In this document: piece after piece, positions 1 through 6,673 of the stretch
How the letters are laid out: every line of letters starts with the position of its first letter
Position numbering within the stretch: position 1 is the first letter of the stretch
Source: a virus
Strand: one strand, 5' to 3'
DNA length: 26,178 bases
IMG/VR virus record: IMGVR_UViG_3300037193_000179
Location: 1 to 26,178 of that record
Made by a program: the position numbers and the translations under genes
The notes under the pieces: generated by a model
The model's input: only the letters and a program-made list of their open reading frames with translations
Told to the model about the DNA's origin: nothing
Database searches by the model: none

Positions 1-465
1 CTCTACGTGCTCGCGGACTACTCCGGCCGGTACTCGCCGGGCCAGTGGGCCGACCGGGCGGTGGCTGCCTTTGACGAGTTCTCCTGCGACGCGATCGTGG
101 CGGAGAAGAACTACGGCGGCGACATGGTGAAGCACACCCTCGAGAACAGCGCGGCCGGGCGGCACGTCCTGGCCGACGTGAAGTTGGTCGAGTCCCGGCG
201 CGGCAAGGCGCTGCGGGCCGAGCCGGTCGTGGCCCTGTACGAGAAGGGCAAGGTCCACCACGTCGGTGAGCGCGGCAGCCTCTCCGAGTTGGAGGACGAG
301 CAGACCGAATGGGTGCCCGGCGAGGGCGACTCCCCCAACCGTGTCGACGCCCTGGTTCACGGGGCCACCAACCTCTACCGGCACATCGCTCCCGCGATGA
401 TCGCGGACCCGAACACGCTCCTGCGTCGCCAGTCCCCGATGAGCCGCCACCTCCGAGCGATCTAG
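1..465 (+). CDS. Terminase large subunit, C-terminal nuclease part (5' end outside window)
   Basis: This is the C-terminal part of the large terminase, the ATP-driven motor that packages DNA into the prohead and cuts it. The reading frame is open from base 1, so the ATPase domain lies upstream of the window. What remains looks like the RNase H-fold nuclease domain: an LYVLADYSG strand, then AIVAEKNYGGD with the acidic residue at 103-105, and near the end SPNRVDALVHG, whose Asp (346-348) fits the last metal-binding acid of terminase nucleases. It ends with TAG at 463-465, and a membrane protein gene and the portal gene follow, the usual neighbours. The domain call rests on these motifs and gene order, not on an alignment. 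Confidence 0.88.
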   Translation, partial: LYVLADYSGRYSPGQWADRAVAAFDEFSCDAIVAEKNYGGDMVKHTLENSAAGRHVLADVKLVESRRGKALRAEPVVALYEKGKVHHVGERGSLSELEDEQTEWVPGEGDSPNRVDALVHGATNLYRHIAPAMIADPNTLLRRQSPMSRHLRAI

Positions 466-468
466 GAG

Positions 469-485
469 AGTTCAGTGACTGAACT
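469..485. promoter_or_regulatory. 17-bp palindrome, copy 1 (putative repressor operator) over an RBS and start codon
   Basis: AGTTCAGTGACTGAACT, perfect, central base G on the plus strand. It begins within the AGGAGAG ribosome-binding region of the next gene, and the GTG start (475-477) lies at its centre. A bound protein would sit on the translation start region in DNA; in mRNA the arms could pair and hide the start. This is the only copy that overlaps a translation start. Confidence 0.85.
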
Positions 486-819
486 GTTCGGCCTGTCCCC
501 GTTCCTGCTGGTGCTCGCGATCGTCGTCACGATCCTGAGCGCCGGGCGCACCGCGCGCCTGATCGGCTTTGACGAGTACCCCCCGATGGTGTGGCTCCGC
601 GACCAGTGGGACCGCCGCTTCGGGGACGAGGGCTGGGGGAAGTTGATCCACTGCCCGTTCTGCTCCGCCCCCTACCTGTTCGGCGGCATCACCGTGTGGT
701 TCCTGCTCGCCTACGGGTACGGCGGCGACCTGGCGCAGTTGCTGTGGTGGTTCATTAACGGCATCTGGGGCTTCTCGTACCTGTCGAGCATCCTCGTCGC
801 GTACGACCAGCCCGAGTGA
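475..819 (+). CDS. DUF1360-type small membrane protein
   Basis: A 114-residue protein with a hydrophobic N-terminal helix (about residues 5-24) and two more hydrophobic stretches (about 66-82 and 87-108), so probably an inner-membrane protein with two or three spans. Between them are a basic/aromatic loop and a CPFC pair (Cys60, Cys63). Arrangement and motif resemble DUF1360 proteins found near terminase genes in actinophages; their function is unknown. The GTG start follows AGGAGAG (464-470) and lies in the centre of a 17-bp palindrome, so expression of this gene may be specially controlled. The fit to DUF1360 is by eye. A lysis or superinfection-exclusion role is possible, but nothing in the sequence decides it. 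Confidence 0.75.
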   Translation: MTELFGLSPFLLVLAIVVTILSAGRTARLIGFDEYPPMVWLRDQWDRRFGDEGWGKLIHCPFCSAPYLFGGITVWFLLAYGYGGDLAQLLWWFINGIWGFSYLSSILVAYDQPE

Positions 820-883
820 CCGACTGACCCAGGAACCGGGCAGGGAGGGTCTACCCTGATCCCAGCGACCGACGAGGAGAGCC

Positions 884-2725
884 ATGCCCCGCACCCGCAA
901 GACCGAAGCCGTCATCCCGACGACCTCACTCGTCGCGTCTGCTGTCCGGTACTCCGGCAAGGCCGCGCGCATCTACCGCCCGAACCAGGAGTGGCAGAAG
1001 GAGTGCTACCGGCACTACGAGATTTGCGGTGAGGCCCGCTTCGCCGCCAACTTCTACGGCCACGCTATGAGCCGCGCACGGCTGTACGTCGCTCAGCGGG
1101 GGACGACCGACAAGGTGGACCGGATCGAGGACGGCCCTGCCTTCGAGGTGCTGGCCGACCTGTTCAACGGCAAGGACGGCCAGGCGCAGATGCTCAAGGC
1201 GCTCGGCATCCACCTCACCGTCGCCGGTGAGTGTTACCTCGTCGGCCGGACGGTCAACGGCCAGGACGCCTGGGAGATTGTCTCCATCCTCGAGATGAAG
1301 GTCTCGGGCGACAAGTGGACCATCGTCTACGGCGACGGCATGGCCGACGTGAAGTTGACCGACGAGGACGTGGTCATCCGAATCTGGAACCCGAACCCGG
1401 CCCGCCGCATCGAGGCCGACTCGCCGTTCCGCTCGCTCCTCCCGGTGCTCACCGAGATTGAGTGGGCCACCCGCAACATCTTCGCTCAGACCAGCAGCCG
1501 CCTGGCCGGTGCGGGCATCCTGTTCATGCCGCAGGGCATGTCGTTCCCGAAGCCTCCGCCGCAGGAGGGCCAGGAGCAGACGACCTCCGAGGACGAGTCC
1601 GAGGCCAGCCTGTTCATGCGGACGCTGGCCGACGCCATGCTCACGCCCATCGAGGACCCGTCGTCCCCGAGCGCCATGATCCCCGTCGTCGTGACCGCGC
1701 CCGACGACGCGATCGACAAGGCGAAGTTGATGCACTTCTGGTCCAACTTGGACGAGAAGGTGCTCGAGATGCGGGCCTCCGCGATCAACCGCTTCGCGGA
1801 CGGCATGGACCTCCCGCGCGAGCAGATCATGGGCATGTCCTCGAACAACGGCACCGGGGGCGGGACCAGCAACGGCGTCTCCCACTGGGGCGCGTGGCAG
1901 GTCGAGGAGTCGACCATCAAGATGTTCCTCGAGCCGATGCTCGAGTTGGTGTGCAACGCACTCACGGTCGGCTACCTCCGCCCGCTTCTCGAGGACGGGG
2001 ACGGGGGAGACGAGGAGACCGGGCTCCCCGCCCCGACCCGTGTCGAGGAGTTCATCCACTACGACACCTCGGCGCTGCGCCTGCGCCCGGACCGCTCCGA
2101 GGAGGCGATCAGCCTCTGGGACCGTGGCCTGCTCAAGACGAGCACTCTGCTGCGCGAGACCGGCTTCGACGTGTCCGACATGCCGGACGACACGGAGTTC
2201 AAGACCTGGCTGCTGCGGAAGATCGCCAGCGGGTCGAACACCCCCGAGCAGGTGGCCGCTGCCGCGCGCGCTCTCGGCGTGGACCTGCCGTCCGACACCA
2301 ACCCGGCCGCGCAGCCGAACGAGGCTCCGCCGCCGCCGTCGTTGGAGGACCACCCCTCGCGGCCCAGGACGCCCGGCGAGGACCGGCCGCTGCCCGCACC
2401 GGACGCTGCCGCCGCTGCCGTGCTGGCGGCGTCGGACGCCCTGGTGTGGCGTGCGCTTGAGAGGGCTGGGAACCGCATCCGGCAGAACGCCGGGATCAAG
2501 CCGCCCGGCGTCCCGTCGTACGAGATGCACACGCTCGTGCAGGTCAACGGCACCGCCGACTCGGTGCTGAACGACGCCTGGTCGTGCGCGCCGCAGGTGC
2601 TTGAGGGCATCTGCGACGTGGACACCACAGTTCAGTCACTGAACTCCTACGTGCGTGCCCTGTTCGCTGAGCAGGCCCCGCACACTCGCGACCGGCTGGC
2701 TCGGTGGTTGGAGGCGTCGCGATGA
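884..2725 (+). CDS. Portal protein
   Basis: A 613-residue protein immediately downstream of the terminase, of the size and composition of actinophage portal proteins, which form the dodecameric DNA channel at one head vertex and dock the terminase. Visible features are a YRPNQEWQKECYRHY segment leading to a mixed alpha/beta core, a Gly/Asn/Thr-rich loop (about residues 322-332), then a helical stretch with EEAISLWDRGLLKTSTLLRE, and a Pro-rich low-complexity linker (about 475-510) before the C-terminal part. ATG 884 follows GAGGAGA (874-880). The stop overlaps the next gene as ATGA. Residues 583-587 (VQSLN) are encoded by a copy of the 17-bp palindrome, inserted without breaking the frame. Identity rests on size, position and overall pattern. 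Confidence 0.88.
   Translation: MPRTRKTEAVIPTTSLVASAVRYSGKAARIYRPNQEWQKECYRHYEICGEARFAANFYGHAMSRARLYVAQRGTTDKVDRIEDGPAFEVLADLFNGKDGQAQMLKALGIHLTVAGECYLVGRTVNGQDAWEIVSILEMKVSGDKWTIVYGDGMADVKLTDEDVVIRIWNPNPARRIEADSPFRSLLPVLTEIEWATRNIFAQTSSRLAGAGILFMPQGMSFPKPPPQEGQEQTTSEDESEASLFMRTLADAMLTPIEDPSSPSAMIPVVVTAPDDAIDKAKLMHFWSNLDEKVLEMRASAINRFADGMDLPREQIMGMSSNNGTGGGTSNGVSHWGAWQVEESTIKMFLEPMLELVCNALTVGYLRPLLEDGDGGDEETGLPAPTRVEEFIHYDTSALRLRPDRSEEAISLWDRGLLKTSTLLRETGFDVSDMPDDTEFKTWLLRKIASGSNTPEQVAAAARALGVDLPSDTNPAAQPNEAPPPPSLEDHPSRPRTPGEDRPLPAPDAAAAAVLAASDALVWRALERAGNRIRQNAGIKPPGVPSYEMHTLVQVNGTADSVLNDAWSCAPQVLEGICDVDTTVQSLNSYVRALFAEQAPHTRDRLARWLEASR
2629..2645. promoter_or_regulatory. 17-bp palindrome, copy 2, inside the portal gene
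   Basis: AGTTCAGTCACTGAACT, perfect, central base C. It lies in the last tenth of the portal gene and is read as A-GTT-CAG-TCA-CTG-AAC-T, giving VQSLN. Confidence 0.85.
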
Positions 2726-5418
2726 CCCTCTCCCTCACCCTGAGCCGTGAGGAGTTCGCGGCCAAGCGACGCACGCAGCAGGCGGAGATGGAGGAGGCCC
2801 TCCGTCCGCACGTACGTCGTGCCGTTGACCTGCGCAAGAACACGGACGGGTGGCGGGAACTGCTCAACGTCACCGAGACGCTGTACCGGGAGGCGTACCG
2901 CCAGGAGTACGGCGAGACGCCGATCGACTACCCGCGCGGGTTCCGCCAGGAGATGCTCGACACCCTGCGCAAGACCAAGCGCCGCGACGCTGCCTCGGTC
3001 GAACGGATCGCCACCTGGCTCGCGACCCACATCATCGCCGCCGCCACCGAGCAGGCGGCGCTGGACGACCCCGAGGAGTTGGCGCTCGAGTGGGTGACCA
3101 TGCACGACGACGACGTGCGCCACACCCACCGGGCGGTCGACGGCGTGATCCGGCCCATCGGCATCCCGTTCCGCGTGGGTGGTCACGACATGATGCGGCC
3201 GGGCGACACCTCGGCTCCGATCGAGTTGTGGATCAACTGCCGCTGCACCGTGCGGCCGACGTACTTGGAGGAGGCCCTGGTGGCTGCTGCTGACGAGGAG
3301 AAGGTCTCGACGCTGACGTGCATCGTCGCTGTGCCCAACGCCGAGGACGCGATTCACGCGATCGGTGAGGAGGAGAAGCATGCGACTGTCCTGTTCCTCG
3401 GGGAGTTCGACGGAGACCTCGAGACTGTCAAGGCTGCGACCGAGGGTGTCGCGGCCAGCCTGGTCCCGTTCGAGGCCCAGGTGTCCGGCAACGGTTCCCT
3501 CGGCCCGGACCGCGCGAAGGTCCTGTTCGTAGAGGCCGGGGGCCTGCAGGAGACGCGCGACCGGCTGCTCGACAACGACCTGCTGCGCGAGACACACATG
3601 ACGGCCGACACCCACCCCCACTTCGTCCCCCACGTCACGGTTACGTACGGGGAGGACGCGCCACCGGAGGTCACCGAGGTGGCTTCGATCGCGTTCGATC
3701 GGCTCGCCGTGTGGCACCGTGGTGAGCGTTACGAGTACCCGCTAGGAGGCGGCGAGATGACCCAGCAGACCGACGAGAAGCCCGTCGAGGACGAGGCCCC
3801 CGAGGAGAAGCCCGTGGTCGAGGCTCCCGTCGAGGAGGCCAACGCTGTCCCGTTCTACAGCGTGCTCGCCCCCGAGGGCATCAAGACTGGCGACGGCCGG
3901 AAGTTCCGCGAGGGGTCGCTGACCCACCGCCCGCTGCCGCTGCCGCTGACCTGGCAGAAGATCAGCGACGACGGCCACAAGGGCAACGTCACCGTGGCGA
4001 AGATCGAGCGGGTCGCCAAGGTCGGCAACGAGATGCGGGCCACCGGTCACTTCCTGCAGATTCCCGAGGCCGACGAGGTGGTCGGTCTGGTCGCGGAGTT
4101 CGGGAAGTTCGGCGTCTCCGTCGACGCTGACGACGCCACGTTCGAGGTGAACGAGGACGAGGAGTGCGTGGAGTTCACCCAGGCTCGGGTGTCCTCGGCC
4201 TGCATCGTCTCCATCCCCGCGTTCGCGGAGGCGTTCGTCGCGCTGGGCGAGGCCCCCGAGGACTGGTTCCCCACCGAGGAGGAGCCCGCCGAGGGCGAGG
4301 TCCCGGCCGAGGTCGACACCGACCACGTTGCGCCCGAGGAGGAGGAGGACTCCCTCGCCGCCTCCATCGCGCGCATGCGGTCCCGCGCCGAGTTCGTGGA
4401 CACCGAGGACGGGCCGGGCTGGCTGACCCACCCGGTCGACACCGACCGTCTCCGCGACTACTGGGTGCGCGGTCCGGGCGCGGCCAAGATCAACTGGGGC
4501 ACGCCGGGCGACTTCAACCGGTGCCGGGTCAACGTGGCCGAGTACGTGAAGCCGCAGCACATCAACGGCTACTGCGCGAACCGCCACTACGACGCGCTCG
4601 GCTTCTGGCCGGGTCAGCGCCACGACGGCGAGACGACCCCGTTCGCCGCCGAGGCCCTGGGCGTGGAGGAGGACCAGGCCGAGGCCCTGTCTCTGGTCGC
4701 CGCTGGCGGCGGGTACTGCGCTCCGGCTGAGTGGTTCGAGAACCCCAACCTGACCGAGCCGACCCCGCTCACCGTCACCGACGAGGGCCGGGTGTTCGGG
4801 CACCTCGCGGAGTGGGGCACCTGCCACATCGGGTTCGCGGACCAGTGCGTCACTCCCCCGGAGTCCAAGACCGAGTACGCCTACTTCCTGACCGGCGAGG
4901 TTGCGCTGGACAACGGCAAGCGCGCGCGGTGCGGCAACATCACCATCGGCGGCGGGCACGCCAACCCGCGCCTCGGCATCCGGGCGGCGATCGCGCACTA
5001 CGACAGCACCTCGGCTGCCGTGTGCGACGTGACCTGCGGCCAGGACGAGCACGGCATCTGGCTCGCGGGCTGGGTCCGGCCGGGCGTCTCTGACGAGATG
5101 GTCACCGCGCTCCGGGCGTCCGGGGTGTCCGGCGACTGGCGGAAGGTGGCGGGCAACCTCGAGTTGATCGCCGCCCTGTCGGTCAACGTGCCCGGCTTCC
5201 CGATCCCCCGGCCCCAGGTCGCGGCTTCGGCGGACGGCCAGATCAGCCTCGTTGCGGCGGGCATCGTCCAGCCGAAGGAGGAGCAGGCCCCGGCCACCGC
5301 TGTCGACGTGGAGGCTCTCGCGACTCGGGTGGTCGAGATGCTCACCGAGCGTCAGGCCAACAAGGAGCGCATGGCCGCGCTCGCCATGAAGATCACCCCG
5401 CTGAACAAGGAGGACTGA
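2722..5418 (+). CDS. MuF / 2H phosphoesterase / prohead protease fusion protein
   Basis: An 898-residue multidomain protein starting at ATG 2722, which overlaps the portal stop as ATGA; an upstream in-frame GTG at 2704 is less likely. Domains by eye: (1) MuF head-morphogenesis domain, about 1-185, ending in the W..(D)..VR..H....DG block (124-141) and the NCRC signature (171-174); (2) a 2H phosphoesterase-like domain, about 195-340, with both hallmark HxT motifs, HAT 220-222 and HVT 304-306; (3) a prohead-protease-like domain, about 360-515, with likely catalytic His419 (DDGHKG) and Ser466 (FGVSVD), and a closing IPAFAEAFVAL segment; (4) a DYWVRG..KINWGTPGDF region, about 567-633; (5) a C-terminal region with GHLAEWGTCHIG (693-704). 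MuF/protease fusions are known in actinophages; the protease cleaves scaffold and capsid tails during maturation. The inserted 2H domain is unexpected. A strong internal start at 3757 may also give the protease separately. Confidence 0.85.
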   Translation: MTLSLTLSREEFAAKRRTQQAEMEEALRPHVRRAVDLRKNTDGWRELLNVTETLYREAYRQEYGETPIDYPRGFRQEMLDTLRKTKRRDAASVERIATWLATHIIAAATEQAALDDPEELALEWVTMHDDDVRHTHRAVDGVIRPIGIPFRVGGHDMMRPGDTSAPIELWINCRCTVRPTYLEEALVAAADEEKVSTLTCIVAVPNAEDAIHAIGEEEKHATVLFLGEFDGDLETVKAATEGVAASLVPFEAQVSGNGSLGPDRAKVLFVEAGGLQETRDRLLDNDLLRETHMTADTHPHFVPHVTVTYGEDAPPEVTEVASIAFDRLAVWHRGERYEYPLGGGEMTQQTDEKPVEDEAPEEKPVVEAPVEEANAVPFYSVLAPEGIKTGDGRKFREGSLTHRPLPLPLTWQKISDDGHKGNVTVAKIERVAKVGNEMRATGHFLQIPEADEVVGLVAEFGKFGVSVDADDATFEVNEDEECVEFTQARVSSACIVSIPAFAEAFVALGEAPEDWFPTEEEPAEGEVPAEVDTDHVAPEEEEDSLAASIARMRSRAEFVDTEDGPGWLTHPVDTDRLRDYWVRGPGAAKINWGTPGDFNRCRVNVAEYVKPQHINGYCANRHYDALGFWPGQRHDGETTPFAAEALGVEEDQAEALSLVAAGGGYCAPAEWFENPNLTEPTPLTVTDEGRVFGHLAEWGTCHIGFADQCVTPPESKTEYAYFLTGEVALDNGKRARCGNITIGGGHANPRLGIRAAIAHYDSTSAAVCDVTCGQDEHGIWLAGWVRPGVSDEMVTALRASGVSGDWRKVAGNLELIAALSVNVPGFPIPRPQVAASADGQISLVAAGIVQPKEEQAPATAVDVEALATRVVEMLTERQANKERMAALAMKITPLNKED
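3757..5418 (+). CDS. Possible separate prohead protease from internal in-frame start
   Basis: An in-frame ATG at 3757 is preceded by a full AGGAGG (3744-3749) with a 7-base spacer, one of the best ribosome-binding sites in the window. It falls in the linker between the 2H phosphoesterase domain and the prohead protease domain, just where a stand-alone protease gene would start. The shorter product would have 553 residues with likely catalytic His74 and Ser121. Nested starts in head protease genes are known (lambda C/Nu3 is a classic case, although there the nested product is the scaffold). Whether both forms are made cannot be told from sequence; this may be a relic of a gene fusion that kept its start signal. 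Confidence 0.5.
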   Translation: MTQQTDEKPVEDEAPEEKPVVEAPVEEANAVPFYSVLAPEGIKTGDGRKFREGSLTHRPLPLPLTWQKISDDGHKGNVTVAKIERVAKVGNEMRATGHFLQIPEADEVVGLVAEFGKFGVSVDADDATFEVNEDEECVEFTQARVSSACIVSIPAFAEAFVALGEAPEDWFPTEEEPAEGEVPAEVDTDHVAPEEEEDSLAASIARMRSRAEFVDTEDGPGWLTHPVDTDRLRDYWVRGPGAAKINWGTPGDFNRCRVNVAEYVKPQHINGYCANRHYDALGFWPGQRHDGETTPFAAEALGVEEDQAEALSLVAAGGGYCAPAEWFENPNLTEPTPLTVTDEGRVFGHLAEWGTCHIGFADQCVTPPESKTEYAYFLTGEVALDNGKRARCGNITIGGGHANPRLGIRAAIAHYDSTSAAVCDVTCGQDEHGIWLAGWVRPGVSDEMVTALRASGVSGDWRKVAGNLELIAALSVNVPGFPIPRPQVAASADGQISLVAAGIVQPKEEQAPATAVDVEALATRVVEMLTERQANKERMAALAMKITPLNKED

Positions 5419-5419
5419 G

Positions 5420-5566
5420 GTGCCCTGCAACTGCGGCAAGAAGAAGGTCTCGGGCAAGTGGACGTTCACGTCGGCCAGCGGCCAGACGACGACGTACGCC
5501 ACCGAGATTGAGGCGAAGGCCGCTCAGGTCCGAGCCGGTGGCGGTGGCACCGTCAAGCCCGCCTGA
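5420..5566 (+). CDS. Small Cys-containing protein of unknown function (CNCGKKK type)
   Basis: A 48-residue protein starting at GTG 5420, one base after the stop of the protease gene, with AAGGAGG (5407-5413) upstream. It begins MPCNCGKKK, followed by a short WTFTSASGQTTTY strand-like segment and an ATEIEAKAAQVRAGGGG helix-plus-tail. Very similar small proteins with an N-terminal CxCG and Lys run occur next to head genes in many actinophages; their role is unknown. The CxC and basic cluster could bind a metal or nucleic acid, but this is inference. It is the last plus-strand gene before the double hairpin and the opposite-strand cassette. Confidence 0.72.
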   Translation: MPCNCGKKKVSGKWTFTSASGQTTTYATEIEAKAAQVRAGGGGTVKPA

Positions 5567-5575
5567 CAGACACCT

Positions 5576-5607
5576 CGCCTGCGGACCCATCCCCCCGGCC
5601 GCAGGCG
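5576..5607 (+). terminator. GC-rich hairpin after the head gene block
   Basis: Perfect 9-bp stem (CGCCTGCGG, 5576-5584, with CCGCAGGCG, 5599-5607) around a 14-base C-rich loop, 10 bases after the stop of the preceding gene. There is no T run. It could be a terminator or an mRNA-stabilising hairpin; it sits just upstream of a stronger stem-loop. Confidence 0.45.
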
Positions 5608-5641
5608 GGGGCTATGCTGAGCACGCTGCGTGCAACGTGCA

Positions 5642-5674
5642 GAAGGCCCCCCGGTCTTGGACCGGGGGGCCTTC
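5642..5674. terminator. Strong bidirectional terminator between convergent genes
   Basis: A perfect 14-bp stem (5642-5655 with 5661-5674; GAAGGCCCCCCGGT and its complement) around a 5-base loop, CTTGG. It lies between the plus-strand head genes and the converging minus-strand cassette and can fold in either transcript. The flanking AAGG/CCTT ends are typical, but there is no long T run. A copy of the 17-bp palindrome starts two bases after it. Confidence 0.8.
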
Positions 5675-5675
5675 G

Positions 5676-5692
5676 AGTTCAGTGACTGAACT
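5676..5692. promoter_or_regulatory. 17-bp palindrome, copy 3, between convergent gene blocks
   Basis: AGTTCAGTGACTGAACT, perfect, central base G on plus (C on the minus strand). It directly follows the bidirectional terminator and overlaps the stop codon of the minus-strand holin-like gene by two bases. The flank reads ACTAC, as at the other intergenic copies. Confidence 0.85.
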
Positions 5693-5918
5693 ACCGGCGA
5701 CGTACCGCCTTGGCCGGGTTGGGGACGAACCAAGTAGCACCGCTGACGACGACCGCCGCCAGGATGACCATGAACCACTCGGAGGCGCTCATGCCCTCGA
5801 TGGTCTCGCGGCCCTGCAACTCGAAGTAGAGGGCGGCGAGGAAGGACAGGACACCGGCGACGATCGCCTTGTACGGCTGAGTCGGAGTCGGGGGCGGGGG
5901 AGTGACCGGAGTGCTCAT
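5691..5918 (-). CDS. Holin-like small membrane protein
   Basis: A 75-residue protein starting MSTPVTPPPPTPTQPYK, a Pro/Thr-rich N-terminus, then two hydrophobic segments (about residues 19-35 and 49-65) separated by a charged loop, and a basic tail ending KAVRRR. This is the layout of a two-span holin, which would form the membrane lesion that lets the endolysin reach the cell wall. The start ATG (complement of 5916-5918) overlaps the stop of the upstream nuclease gene as ATGA, so it is translationally coupled as the third gene of the cassette. Holins are too diverse to name from sequence alone; a role in lysis is inferred from size, topology and proximity to the amidase gene. Confidence 0.75.
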   Translation of the reverse strand: MSTPVTPPPPTPTQPYKAIVAGVLSFLAALYFELQGRETIEGMSASEWFMVILAAVVVSGATWFVPNPAKAVRRR

Positions 5919-6673
5919 GCGCGTGCTCGCTTTCTCGGGCGGAGAGTGACCTCGTGGAACGGGTGGTCGGAGTGCTCGGGCTTGACGAACTTCTGGCCCA
6001 GGTACACGAAGTCGTCCGGGTGCCAGAGTACGTACTCGATGGGTCGGGCGTCACCCCTCGGACGCGGGAGCAACTTCTTGTCGAACTGGCAGATCAGGCC
6101 GGAGCGGCGGCGGAAGGCCCGCTGCGGGGACCACCACCACGCCTTCGCGCTGCGCTTCATCCAGGCCCAGTTCAGGTCGCCCATGACGACGACCTTGTAG
6201 CCCTGCTTGCGCAGGCGGTTCACCCAGCGGGTGACCTCCTTGGTCGCCTCGATGAACTCGTCCACGCGGGGCAACTTCCACGGCGTGTTCTTGTCCTTCT
6301 GGACGTGGCTGTTGAAGTGCGTGTTGATGACGGCGAACTTCTCGTCACCGATCTGGAACTTGAGGCAGACTGCCGTGCGCTCCGGGGAGTCACCGATGCC
6401 GTCGCTGACGGTGCGCCGCTCGAAGTCGATCACCCGCACGTCGTCGTGGATGAGCACCGGGTTGTTGTGCCGGTTCCCCGGTCCCGCCCCGAACGACACG
6501 TAGCCCTTGCCGGGTGCGATCCGCTCGATCGCCTCCGCGAAGTTCCGCGCCTCGTTCAGCCCGACGACCTCCGCGCCCTGGCTCAGCAGTTTGCGGAGGT
6601 CCGACATGGCCTTCGGGTTCTCCCGCCAGATGTTGGCGGTGATGAAGTTCAGCACCTCTGCGCGGTCGCTCAC
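5915..6673 (-). CDS. Endonuclease/exonuclease/phosphatase-family protein
   Basis: A 252-residue protein carrying the set of residues expected for this metal-dependent phosphoesterase fold: an early FITANIW strand with Asn14, LNEAR with the metal-binding Glu41, NTHFNSH with His119, MGDLNW with Asp166 and Asn168, and the closing SDHPFHEV with Asp236-His237. Family members hydrolyse phosphodiester or phosphomonoester bonds in DNA, RNA, lipids or nucleotides; the substrate here is unknown. The start is GTG (complement of 6671-6673), overlapping the amidase stop, and its end overlaps the holin-like start. Being sandwiched between endolysin and holin genes is odd: it may act in host DNA breakdown or phage release, or be a passenger. 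No signal peptide is visible, so it probably acts in the cytoplasm. Confidence 0.85.
   Translation of the reverse strand: MSDRAEVLNFITANIWRENPKAMSDLRKLLSQGAEVVGLNEARNFAEAIERIAPGKGYVSFGAGPGNRHNNPVLIHDDVRVIDFERRTVSDGIGDSPERTAVCLKFQIGDEKFAVINTHFNSHVQKDKNTPWKLPRVDEFIEATKEVTRWVNRLRKQGYKVVVMGDLNWAWMKRSAKAWWWSPQRAFRRRSGLICQFDKKLLPRPRGDARPIEYVLWHPDDFVYLGQKFVKPEHSDHPFHEVTLRPRKRARA

Noticed and set aside
841-857. Small CAGGG/CCCTG hairpin before the portal gene
   Set aside because: Only a 5-bp stem; too weak to call a terminator or regulatory RNA.
926-2530. Long open frame on the minus strand across the portal gene, and similar long opposite-strand frames elsewhere
   Set aside because: High-GC coding DNA leaves the complementary frame open; these products are Arg/Val/His-rich, lack ribosome-binding sites and show no domain pattern.
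2704-2721. GTG start at 2704 for the MuF fusion
   Set aside because: ATG 2722 overlaps the portal stop as ATGA, the arrangement used repeatedly in this window.
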